A DNA stretch of 64,000 nucleotides from Grifola frondosa (Eukaryota > Basidiomycota > Agaricomycetes > Polyporales > Grifolaceae). This document shows, one piece after another, positions 10,701 to 21,569 of this stretch. A program made the position numbers and the translations under genes. The stretch is from contig LUGG01000034.1 in NCBI GenBank assembly GCA_001683735.1, positions 23,875 through 87,874 of the forward strand. Direction: 5' to 3'. The notes under the pieces are model-generated. The model saw only the letters and a list, made by a program, of their open reading frames with translations. It had not been told where the DNA came from and did not search any database. How positions within the stretch are numbered: the stretch's first letter is position 1; each line of letters starts with the position of its first letter.

Positions 10701-13700
10701 TCATCGCTCGCGCGCCGACGCAAACGCCGTCGGCGGGGACTGCGCGTCCTTGTCTTTGTCCTTGTCTTTATGCCGCTCGCGGTCCTTCCGCCCAAACCCG
10801 AGTATCGGCGCCGTGAAGCTCAGCTTCCGCGTCGCCCGCTTCCAGTTCGCGCCCGCGCTATGATGCACATGCACCACCGGGCTCTCCGCGACGCTCCCGC
10901 TCGCAGTGCTCCCATACGACGTCGAGAATCCAAGACCCACTGCACCATGCGCGGAAGGAGCGAACGGCACTGAGGACTCCGATCGGTGCAGATGCGACGC
11001 GCTCGCATCCGTACTGCTGGTCGACGCCGGGCTCGGCTGGGGCTCTGCCCGTTCCTTGCCCTTCACAGCATCCACAGGCGACCCCAACGGGCTGCCATTC
11101 GTATTGGGCGCAGGCGACTGCGGGGAGCTCGGCAGCGGGGGCAGCGGGGGGAGCACCCCCGAGTTCGGGCGCGAGCGCGGCGGCGTGCTCAGCGTCGCGT
11201 TCGCCGTGGACGGGCGCCGCGGCAGCCGCGCGAGCGCCGAGCTCCGCTTGCCAACCCGCCCACGCGACAGGTCCGGCGTCGACTTCTTGTGTTCGGGGAC
11301 GGAGTGTCCGAGCGGCGGTGGCATGGGCGGGCTCGGGGCGCCGTCGAACTCCGGGTGTGACGTGGTGGCGGCGAGCGCGTGGGAGGAAGGCGCGTCAGTG
11401 TTGGGCGACGCGGGCAGCGGCGAGCCGGGTCGTCGTCGCGCCGTTCCGACGAGGAGGACGAGTGCGTCGCGTTGAACGAGCTTTCGACGCGCACGCTCTT
11501 GCGCTTGAACCACGCGCTCGGCTTGCGCTCCGGGCCTTTCTCCTTCGCCGTGCCGTTTGGCAGATGCTGCTGCTTCAGCTGCGGGGAGGAGGGCACGGAC
11601 GGAGAGTCGTGGTGGTGGTGATAGCTGGGATTTGTGCTCGGAAACGTCGACTGCGCCGTCCGGGGCCGGCGGGTGGACGGCGAGGTGGGCAGCGGCGGTA
11701 CAGGCGAGGCGGCAGACTCTAACAGGCTCCTTCTGCTCTCCGACCCACTCCCGTTGGCGCGGGTGCGAATCGAGGGAGAGTGCCGCAGAGAATGGAAGAT
11801 CCCGCCGAAGGCGTGCGATGGTGATGCGGGGCCGGGGGAGGTGGGCGGGTGGGTTGGAACGACGAGACTGGGGGAACTGGAGCGGAGGGCACCTTTGGGG
11901 TGGTGCCGGGAGACAAAGGGACGGGCTGCGATGCAGGCGTGGCAGGCATGGGGGACTCGCTCTTGTCCGAATAGTCCAGCTCTTCGGTGAGCCCTGGGGG
12001 CACGGCGGGGGAGCCGGGTTCGTGCTCGCCGGGCTCTGTCACCACGGCGGGTGCCTTTGCGGGAGCTGAGCCGATATCTGTCGTTGAGGGTTCGGGTGCG
12101 GGAGGTCGGAGACCGAGAGCCACCATGTCGAGATCGACCGCCTGGTAGTACAAAACGTAGGCCGAGCCGCTGTTGGACTCGCCGAAGTACTTCGGGATCT
12201 CCGACTCTTTGATGGTATCGACGGTATCATCGTCGAAAAGCATCCATGCTCCGCGAGCTTTGATGATGGTCACGTAGTGCCCATGATGTGGTCCGCTAAT
12301 TCACGAAAAAAATGATAGGTATGAAGTTGTCAACAATCGGCAAACGAACAACGTGACACCGGCAGGAAACGGTCAATGGAACGGGTGACGTACTTTCCTA
12401 TGTGGACAACAATGGCGAAGAGCTCATATAGCCGATCCGGATCTTCTGCGTCGTCTACGGTATTGAATAGTCGAAGTTCTAGAGGGAATGCGACACGATA
12501 CGCGAGTTTAATGTATTTTCCTACGTCTTCTTGGTACTTGAACCTCTTGAGATGTAGCGCAAGCACATTCGGAAGCTTCTTGATCTTCATCCTGCGAGAT
12601 GCGCCACTAAGTTAGCGATATCCCGGTGCGGAGGGAGCCGCAACACACCTTTTCTCCGCCTCCTGCAAGTCACAACATGAATCACAGAAAAACTTGTTTC
12701 TCTGGCACAGCATCTCGCTAGCGCTGAATTGTCGGAGACACGCGGTGACGCTCGAGTTCTGCTCGATATCGATGGACAGATCGAGAAAGGACTCGTCTCG
12801 CGATGAGACTGTTTCGCAAGTGAGGCAGCGTGTCTCGCTAGTCAAGATGCCCTCGAACAGGCGATGCACGAGAGTCGAGTGATAGGAAGGTTGGTTGGTG
12901 GACACAGAAGCTATAGTGGTGGGAGGGGCCGTCGTAGACGAGAGCGTCGCTATTGACGTAGACACTTGCAGTCGGAGATCGATCAGGACCAAGCAACGAC
13001 GGGGATGGGGTACTTACGGTCTTCTCCAGAGTGATTCAGTCCATTCGACCCACGGAGAGGTTCTTCCTCTCCTCTTCCATCTCCTCCATGATTCTATTCA
13101 GCAGGTAGTTGAGAAACTCGTGCGCGTCCTGGTGCATCGAGCTACGAAAGAGCTCGTTCAGCTCCTTGAGCTTGTCGATGAACGCGCGCGGGGCGACGGT
13201 GCCTTTGTCAGCAGGGTTTTTGCTGATGTGGATGAAGAGCGAGCGCAGCGCGGAGAAGAGCGTCGGTGGCGCGGGCGGTATGGGGATTGCGGATGGGCTG
13301 TTAGGACGGCCGACGAGGGGTTCGAGCTCGTACTCGTGGCATGGGAGTGGTGATATCCAGAATCGGATAGGGAGAACTTGCGCTCGGGTTTTCGGCGGGG
13401 TGTCGGTTGCGGGGTGGTCAGTGCGGGCACGGGCAGCGGGGGACGGGGGGTGGGATGAGGGGAACATCTGGAACGGAGGGGTCTGGGTACTGGACGACGA
13501 GCTCCCTGAATGGTCCGCAGAAGTAGAGCGCTTGTAGGACGGAGTTGGCATAGCTAGAGGTGAGTTGGGGTCAGCGAGACATGACTGTGTCAGTGTGAAC
13601 GAAGTGGGCGAATTGGTTGATGGCGTATCGGTGGAAAGTCTGCGGGCACTCGTGATGCAATAGCTACGTCTGACGACTTCACCTCAAAGAGAGTGCGGCC

Positions 13701-14144
13701 GTCGTAAGAGGAATATCTGGCAGCTGGCCGTCTCACCCGTCCCCGCCCGTCTTCGCGACGCATGCGCAGGGCCGCAGCCGAGTAAGAGGCCCGACGAACC
13801 GCATCCCGCGATGAACGATGGACAGCGAGAAGAGGCCAAGTCTAAGATCAGAGCATCCTCATTTCTTAGCCCTCCTTCAACTCTTCGACGACGTGAACAG
13901 CTGAAGGCAACGGCCGAAGAGTACGCTCACGGCGCGAGGTATTTATAAGACTGGACTCACCATGTGTTGCCAAACTAGAGGCTATCAGTGATTGAGGACT
14001 TGGCATGCGACGGTCACTCACATTCTCGAAACCAAACTGCTTTGCGTCTGCAGCGGAGATGACGTGCGGGTGCTCGACGACGGCGGGAGCGGAGGCGGTG
14101 GGGTTCTGGGCTGCACCGAAGGAGATCCATTTTCCAATGGCCAT
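10701..14144 (-). CDS. Ubiquitin carboxyl-terminal hydrolase, USP12/46 (yeast Ubp9/Ubp13) type
   Basis: Deubiquitinating cysteine protease. Exon 1 (14,022-14,144) encodes [15 protein letters not shown] to KQFGFEN. A 14-nt microexon (13,961-13,974) gives FGNTC, and the next exon resumes [18 protein letters not shown], so the catalytic Cys codon is split (TG|C) by a 407-nt intron. [20 protein letters not shown] and [17 protein letters not shown] follow. The zinc-binding pairs CLTC and CDSC and the strand [20 protein letters not shown] come next, then the His box [20 protein letters not shown]. This order is diagnostic of the USP12/46 group, which in animals works with WD40 partners. The tail (12.2-10.7 kb) is long, Ser/Pro-rich and ends in lysine/aspartate repeats. 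Indels in G/C runs break the frame near 13,440, 11,820 and 11,427, plus one in the poorly conserved linker near 13,300. Confidence 0.85.
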
Positions 14145-14647
14145 AGCTCGGGCTCAAGGGCGACGGCTTGAGCATGGGGAGACAGATGAGATATCCACGA
14201 TGAGAGGAAGGTGATGCAGCTATAGCGGTGCCTCCAGTTCGAGTCGACGTTCTATCATCAACTCGCCGTGCCGCCCAAGGCACGCAAGATATATATGGCA
14301 ATTTCTCTATTTCTCCGGCCGCTCATCCTCTTCCTTCCTCCACACTCTTCAGCTTCAAGACATGGTACTTTTGGCCACTACCATCTGCCATGCTTATAGC
14401 CAACGCTTGTAGCCACTGCTTTATATAGCCAATTGTGCTATCACCTACTTATCGATGCATCCATGTTGCGCTTCCACCAAAACCGTATCCGAACACAAAC
14501 GAGATCTTGAGAAGCATCTCCTTATTCGCCGAATCATGCGTACGCGGATGTGTGCCTGGTTCCTGGCCGTCCTAAACCCTCCGCTGACATCACTTCGCAC
14601 CTGCACCTCACAGAATATTGCAGACAAAAACAATTATATCCTGTATT
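14145..14647. other. Intergenic, promoter side of the deubiquitinase
   Basis: Non-coding stretch between the deubiquitinase start and the transposon left end. It contains an AT-rich ATATATATG near 14,290. No supported ORF. Confidence 0.4.
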
Positions 14648-14690
14648 CACTGCATGTTAGGTCAAATTTTGCCGTGAGGAAATTCAAATG
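14648..14690 (+). repeat. Left terminal inverted repeat of CACTA element
   Basis: CACTGCATGTTAGGTCAAAT and onward; it pairs imperfectly with the complement of 21,313-21,352. Flanked on the left by the ATT target duplication (14,645-14,647). Confidence 0.8.
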
Positions 14691-14899
14691 AAATTCTGAA
14701 TTTCCCGGCGATTTCCCACCGAATTCTTTTGAGGTTATTTTGCCTTGGCTTTGCCCGACGGGAAAGTTTCGTCCATGGTGCACGTGATAGACGCGTCAAC
14801 GCGTCGAAGTCGCGTCGAGAGTACTTACGTTCTGTACTGTAATTAACGCTGCTTCATATGCATGATTCTGCTTCCTCTTTGCTAGCTACGGCTCTGCTT

Positions 14900-14912
14900 A
14901 TTATATATATAT
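14900..14912 (+). promoter_or_regulatory. TATA box of the CACTA transposase
   Basis: TTATATATATATT lies 24-36 nt upstream of the transposase ATG at 14,936 and inside the element. Confidence 0.5.
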
Positions 14913-14935
14913 TCTATCTGTGAGAATCCGCTACT

Positions 14936-17900
14936 ATGCCGAAGGCTCCCAGACCCGACAGGCAGCGGCGTCGTGTATGTCCTTGTCGCTCCTGTACACT
15001 CAACCCATCTGTCGGCTTGCAGACAGATGCAACCATTCGAAATCACCCTGAGGAATGATAGACTACGTGCACAGCAAGAGCCCGGTGCAACGGGGTCAGG
15101 CCCTGGAGATGAAGACGACCCTGGACCACGTCGTGAGCTCCCTCCTCTGGCTCTCGCCGCTAGCGACGCCGCCAATGTAGCGAGAATGGACCCGAACCAT
15201 GAAGTGCATGTACGGACTGCCCATGGAGCTGCAGAGCCCTCATGCGAACAATCTTCACCTGTTGCCAACGAGAAGACATCTGGCGACATTCAGCAGCTGG
15301 ACACTTCAGTGCCCAAGAATGGTCTTGCTAAATTTCAGTCTGGCTTGGAGCCTCTGGACGAGGACGGCGAAGATGTATCTGATCACGGTTATGTTGGCCT
15401 GGCTTCTCGAGGTCAAACCCCTGCTGGCGACAACTTCGATGATAACTACGAACTTGACCTCCCTGAAGAAGACCTCAGTTTTCGCCACTCTCGCACTCCG
15501 TCTCCGTCGTTTTCTGAAGCTGAAGCTATGCCTCCGAATCACAATGCACATACATCACGTTCTCCCAGTCCTACGCATTCTGATACCTCTCTGGAGCTCG
15601 ACATCACTGACGACCCCTTGTACGCTAGCGCAGAAGATATATTCGACGATATTCATGCTTCCGAGGGACTAGATTGCTTTTCTACTGTGCCTATCTATGG
15701 ATCACCACCAGCTTTCAGCGAGGACCCGATCCTTCGTGCTGCATATATTCAGGCCTTCGTTGCAGCCTCCGTTCATGGAGCTACTCACGATATGGTCCAG
15801 TATATGCTTCAGGGTTCATTCGAAACTATCTCATCCATGTCCCGCCGCATTCCCTATGATATCCCTGGGCTCGACAAGATGGCGCGCACGTTGCGCACTG
15901 TTGAACGTCGGCTCGGTGTCGATCCAGACCAATATATAATATATTATTTTGTTTGCAACGTCTGCTGGTTTCGACACCATCCTTCGGAATTACACACACT
16001 CAACCATCCAGCATGCTCTCAAAATGAATGCCCTGGCTTGCTCTACAGGACAAAAGTCATGACAAACGGGAAGCCGAAGCGGATACCGATGAAGATCATG
16101 CCGACTACATCTACACTTCCCGCTCTTCAACGAATTCTCTCGCGTCCCGGAAAGCTCAAAGATTTTGCGCAGTGGCGGGAAGACGGTGACGAGCCTGGTC
16201 CAATTCCCGCTGCAGCAAAAGAAGACTGGGAGGGTTGGACCAACCCTCAATTTCGTATGTATGACATGACTGATGGCTGGGGTTGGCGAGCCATCCACGC
16301 AGGGTTGCAGCGCCGTAAAGGCGGTAAATGGGGGATTGAAGATGTCGATGTACGCGAGCTACATCAACGATTCGTAGCGCTTCCAATCGGCCTTGTCTTT
16401 ATGTTCAATATTGACTGGTATTGTACAATTTCGCTGCAATACCGTCTAGCCTATCTAACAATACCTCTCATTCAGGTTTCGTGGTACAAAGCGCGGCAAC
16501 CACTCCGTCGGCGCGATTTACATTACCATTTGCAACAACCCGCGCTCGAAACGATTCCTCGCTGAAGAAACAATATTAAATTGTGTCATTCCGGGTCCAG
16601 ACGAACCATCACTGGAACAGCTCAACTTTGTTCTTGAGCCGTTTGTGAATGACATGCGGCAACTTTATTACGGTGAGCTCCTATTTTTACATATGGCTAG
16701 AGGTTCATCATCTTTAATATTCTTAGGTGTCAATTTTCGCATTCCAAATGAAATTGAGCCACAACCAGCTCACGGGTACCTCAATATTAATGCCTCCGAT
16801 CTTCCGGCCAGTCGCAAGACATCTGGTCTTCGAGGTCACACGTCGAAATGGTTCATGTGTACGATATGCCACCAACCATATCACTCTCTCGTTGATCCAG
16901 ATTGCTATGATCCCGAGAGTATGCCGTATCGTATACAATTTCATGATTGCATTACTTACATTATTCCAAATTAGAATTCCGTCTTCGTGAAGACTGGCGC
17001 TTCATCAAGTATGCATTCCTCTCGCGTCGTGCAGATGAATACGATCACCAAGAAATTCATGAGAAGCGAGGTGTACTCTGGTCAGCTCTTGATGTTTTGC
17101 CTGACTGGCTTCCGGCACGGGACTCGCCAACAGATTTTATGCACGCAGCTTATCTTGGTGAGTGATTGCGACTTGGAGCAAGTATATTAATCACTCAGGC
17201 CTTTGCAGGTGAGGTCAAGCATGTAATTCAGGATATACTCGTCGGCAGTGGTATGTTCACCAAGCGTCGTGGTGGGGTGAGGCCGCTAGAGAGGCTTGAA
17301 TCTTTCTTGGAGGATGTGTGGTGGCCGTCAACGATTGGTCGTGTTCCCATAAGGTTTTAATTCAATTTATTCGTGAATACTGCTCTAATTTCATTTATAG
17401 CTTGCAACGGGAGGGTCGGGCAAAGCAGATCAGTGGCGTAATTTCACAACAGTCCTGGTCGTTGCGCTCTATGCAAGCTGGCAAGTAGACGGCATGATTC
17501 CCGATGCAGATGCTCCACGGTTGCCTAAATCTACGAAGGCCAGAGAAGCTCATGCTAGGGTTGAAGCGCTTCTGCATGAGCGTCGACGAACTCAAGCTGC
17601 CTACAATTCAAACTTGACTCTAGAAGAACTCGCCAACATTCCAGAGGTATCAATGGATCGCAATTACTTACAACATTTCCAGGTCATCATGGAATGGTGT
17701 ACCGCGATCCGAATCTGGTCGTCGCAGTCAATCAGCGTGGAAGAAGCTAATCGTGCCCATGAATGTCATGCGCGAGCATGCCAGACATGGGCACGCATGA
17801 ACTGTCATCTTACTCCAAACTTTCACCTTCTTATGCATCTTACTTCGTATATTTTCCGTCTTGGTCCAGTCTATTCTTGGTGGGCATACCCGTATGAACG

Positions 17901-18972
17901 AAACAACGGGCTTCTAGCGCGGTTCAAGCATAATGGTCATGGCGGCGGCGAGCTTGAGGCGACACTGATGAGAGGGTGGACAAAAATGACACTTATCCAT
18001 GATCTCGTAAGCATCTACTAGTCTACTACTTCCAATTATCATCCGTCTACTTATATAGTGCCCAGATTCTACATTTGAGCTCACTTGGAGAAGAAATGAC
18101 AGACGAGGACCAGGCTGCCATTGTGACGCTCAAGAAATATCTCAAGGGCAACACAGGAGCGTGTGCAACTCGCGGTACCTTACTTACAATGATCGCGACC
18201 ATGGCTGCTGATCAAAACAACGGTGCGTGCTATACAAAAATGATAAAGTGTTTTCTAATACAGTTTGCGAGACAGCGCAGATACAACTTCCAAAGCAAAG
18301 CAAGAACATCAATCTTCGTACACTTAATTTGTATGCGCTAGTCTTCTCATACTTGCGACATCTCTGGGAACATGAAACCTCCTTAATCCCTGACACTTCT
18401 GCTGTGACGACCCTCGGCGAACCATTCATACCAACAGCAACCCCATACTCTCACGTTGTTGTTAACGGAATCCGGTATGGTGCAGCCACCGCACATCGCG
18501 GCGCTGGCTGTCGTTACGCCTATATTCATGGCCGACAGCCTGTGCAGATTGATTATATTTTCCATATAGCTCATTCTCGTAATGATCCTTCCATGCGACC
18601 ACTGGAAACGACATGTGCTGTGGTACGACCATTTGTTGCGGACAATTATTTGCCGGTGATGCCTTGGGATTTAAGGTGAGTTATGTGGCTGTCTAATATG
18701 ATGTAATAACTTATATACGTGAAGGTCTATCGACCTTGGCATTGATGTCTGGTACAGCGAATGCCTTGGCGCACGGACTATTGTCGACGTACGGGCATTC
18801 TCAGGCCATTTTGCCCTTGCTACGGTTGATTACCGCGAGTTGAAGCTTTGGGTCTCAATGTCTTTTGTCATGTGAGTTCTATCTTACTCGTTTACCATTC
18901 AAGTCTTCTAATATCTTCACAAAATTCCAGAATACTCAAGAGCCAGACAGGCTCGATTCCGAAGAATGGTAA
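14936..18972 (+). CDS. CACTA-type transposase (Tnp2 family)
   Basis: Catalyses cut-and-paste movement of the element. The ATG at 14,936 gives an N-terminal cysteine cluster (RRRVCPCRSCTLNPSVG) typical of the basidiomycete proteins. One base is then missing in GAGGA-AATGAT (about 15,052) before the long frame runs on. The acidic, Ser/Pro-rich region to about 15,800 is followed by HHPSELHTLNHPACSQNECP, then GLVFMFNIDWF joined by splicing to RGTKRGNHSVGAIYITICNN, and CVIPGPDEPSLEQLN. That is the Tnp2 core, with its DWF and IPGPKEPS-like signatures. DLPASRKTSGL, MCTICH and DFMHAAYLGEVKH follow. The last exon ends near 18,972 after DYRELKLWVSMSFV. About ten short introns were seen. Downstream it converges on the companion gene with about 20 bp between stops. 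Confidence 0.75.
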
Positions 18973-18992
18973 CCCCTCGGCGCACAACATAT

Positions 18993-20856
18993 TTACAGAT
19001 CATATAGGGCCGGATCAATGTTTTCATCCCGCAACTCCTCCATGACCCCCCCGTAGTTCTGACCCACAGCTTCCACACCTGCCCCACCTTCGTACAAATC
19101 CTCTATATCCGCTCCGTTCAAATCTCCGCCCTTGTCATCAGCAATGAACGATGGCTTATCGTACTTATCTGCAAATAATTGAAGCCATTCGGGTTTGATC
19201 ATGGTGCGTGGAATTTTGACAACCGGTCGCGCTATACCATCCTTATCCTTTGAAGCGCGAATGCTCGGAAGCTTGGACTCTTCATCCTCTCGCGGAGCAC
19301 CACGGCGACGAGGATGAGGATTATTTCCTTGGGTGGAATGGGCTTCCCGCGAGGCTGCAACGGCCAAATCGAGTGTTTGAAGCAAAGGATTGATCTGTCA
19401 TAATGCGTGAGCTAGCCCATTCCCTCACAGAGCATAGAATGATCCACGTTATCAGCACGATATGCGGGAGCATGCGACACCCACGGTCTCCGCCGACCAA
19501 TCGTCAAAGGCACTTCATTTTGTGCCTCGTTGTCCGTATTGGGATCAATTGCACCATCGGAATCCGACTCGTCAGTCGACTGATAGTGCCATGTGAATAA
19601 AAAATCGTATTTCTTCGCCGCAAGTTCGGCCACATGTGTACGGTTTGCCGTGCGCTCCGCTGCTTTCTGCACATTGGGCCTGATCAACGAGTGATGCCAT
19701 TTATGTTTATGGTACGCACCGTCTTTTTTCGCGCCTTCCGTCTGTTGCTTGTCGCCTTTTGCTCCAGCTCAACTTCGGACTTGTTGACACGGCTCTTGAA
19801 GCGTTTCGCCATTGTATGGAAAAATGCTTCAATTGCTTGATGCATCTTGTCCATCGGAATATTGCTAATTGCCTCCACCTTCATCCCACTATCCCATTTC
19901 GAACCTCGCTCGTAGATTAGTTGTGTTACATCACGTAGCCATGCCGCACGATTCTCGGACCAGCTGCCCCAGTCCGGGCGCAGGAGCCGTGTCGGTGAGT
20001 CTTCATCATCAGTCCAGAATCTGCCGTTTCTAAGTGGTATTGGCGGGTCCGAATTCTTCGTGGTCCCCATCAGATGATGCAGGCAAGTGCGTACAAGCGC
20101 CTTTGCAGGACATGTAAGTGCTTGTAGCCCAGTGAAAGAAATATGTTACTTACGTTTAATTCACTCTGTCGTTGGTTTCTCTCACTAGTGCCATCACTAC
20201 CCTCGGTGTGGCCCGGGGTGGTACGGAATGAATGCTCGTCGTTGTGGCCGGGGCATCTACCGGACTGCAGCAACTCACGGATCTCATCCATAGCAACTTC
20301 AAGAGCTGAAATGCGTGCCATGTGGTCCTTTTGTGTTGCGTGTAAGGCATTATTGCTTTCGATGAGCTCGTCTGTGCTGACAGCCACCTTCTCGAACTCG
20401 TCCGACAGCTGCGTGATCTCTTTCTCGGAGGTGCCAACCTTTGCTTTCAACACTTCGATGCCGGTGCGTAATACAGCTATCTGATCCGCCACATTTTTTC
20501 CTAACATGCCTTTCGTATAATCTCATATCAATATTCAACTTCAACAGACCATCCTCGGACTCTGACATACCATGTGCGACCGGACGCCCTATGTTCCGCG
20601 CCATACCACTCACGGTCGGTGTTCCTGACCATGTCGAGGGCGCAGACGCTGATGCTGAAGCCGGTGCAGCCGCGCCTCCGGTAGAGCAAGGAGGGACTTG
20701 GTTCGACAATGGAAGCTGTTTTTCGAACGGCGAGAGAAACTGCGGCAATCTCGCAGTTCCAGCTGTCAATGGCTGTGTGGCTGTTCTGGGTCGCTTGGAT
20801 GCCGGTGCGCTTGGCGGCGATGGTGGAATCCTGGGCGGAACGGACATGGTTTCCAC
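18993..20856 (-). CDS. CACTA-element companion protein (coiled coil, basic)
   Basis: Four or five exons on the minus strand. From 20,856: METMSVPPRIPPSPPSAPAS and a proline/alanine-rich leader. Next comes an exon predicted to form a coiled coil (VADQIAVLRTGIEVLKAKVG ... ITQLSDEFEKVAVSTDELIE), then RFWTDDEDSPTRLLRPDWG and a basic stretch (HTMAKRFKSRVNKSEVELEQ ... NRRKARKKT). A further exon carries NVQKAAERTANRTHVAELAA, and the last ends EELRDENIDPALYDL at 18,993. Such a second gene is common in fungal CACTA-like elements and may bind subterminal repeats, by analogy with TnpA of plant CACTA elements; that role is inference. The convergent arrangement inside the inverted repeats argues that it belongs to the element. 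Confidence 0.6.
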
Positions 20857-21312
20857 TACCCGGCGGTGGGCGCGCAGGCTGCGGCGATGAGGGCGTTACG
20901 GTGAGGTGTCGTCAGTCCTCAGTTTGTTGATGCGTTCGGACTGATTCATTGCGTGTTGTATAGCTACTACGCGCGTGGGCGTGCGGATCCTACTTTCCTT
21001 CTTTCGGCATGTACTCATGTGTGGCATGATACTTTGTGTGTTCAGACTCGGGCTAGCTATGTTCATTCTATGTATAAACTCTAGCTCTATTATATATTGT
21101 ATCTCTTCTAGTAGAAGAGCTGGCTATATTGATCAATTGTATTCTGTATATTAATTTTAAAAAAAACCGAGCAATGGTGCGGGCAGGCGCGCGCTAGTTT
21201 GAATAGGAAATTCAAGGGAAATTCGAATGAAATGGCTCATTCGATGCTGATTTGCGACAAATTTCCCAGAGAGGAAATTGAAGGGATAACTTCAGGAAAT
21301 TTTAGATTTGCC

Positions 21313-21352
21313 GCGGATTTCCCCAAGGGCAAATTTCGCCTGATGTGCAGTG
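21313..21352 (-). repeat. Right terminal inverted repeat of CACTA element
   Basis: The complement begins CACTGCACATCAGGCGAAAT; it ends at CAGTG (21,348-21,352) and is followed by ATT (21,353-21,355), the second copy of the target duplication. Confidence 0.8.
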
Positions 21353-21569
21353 ATTAACGACAACGCTCCTCCTGTGAGACGCTGTCTTGCGATACACCCT
21401 TGGTATCACCAAGGCGGAGGCACCTGTCCTCTACCTCATCATGTGTTCCCTGTAATACATTTGCGATATGCCCTGTGGTCCACGAGCACCGTACTTTCTG
21501 GACCGCCCGCGATGACCCGGACCGGCCTCAAACGCCTTCAAATCCCCCGCATATCGCGCGCAGCCGCCC

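Larger units (their letters stand above)
14648..21352. mobile_element. Complete CACTA (CMC)-superfamily DNA transposon, 6,705 bp
   Basis: The ends are inverted: the left begins CACTGCATGTTAGGTC and the complement of the right begins CACTGCACATCAGGCG. Homology continues through AAATTTTGCC/AAATTTGCCC and GAGGAAATTC/GGGGAAATCC. ATT lies directly outside both ends, a 3-bp target duplication as expected for the superfamily. Subterminal regions repeat short GGAAATT-type motifs on both sides (14,680-14,760 and 21,200-21,340), which are likely transposase binding sites. Inside are a Tnp2-type transposase (plus) and a convergent companion gene (minus). The imperfect inverted repeats suggest an old insertion, or natural variation between the ends. 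Confidence 0.85.

Noticed and set aside
10906..12069. Long plus-strand ORFs over the deubiquitinase tail
   Set aside because: Low-complexity GC-rich shadows of the minus-strand Ser/Pro-rich tail; no motifs.
15199..15672. 157-codon ORF overlapping the transposase exon
   Set aside because: Alternative frame of the long transposase exon, with no conserved features.
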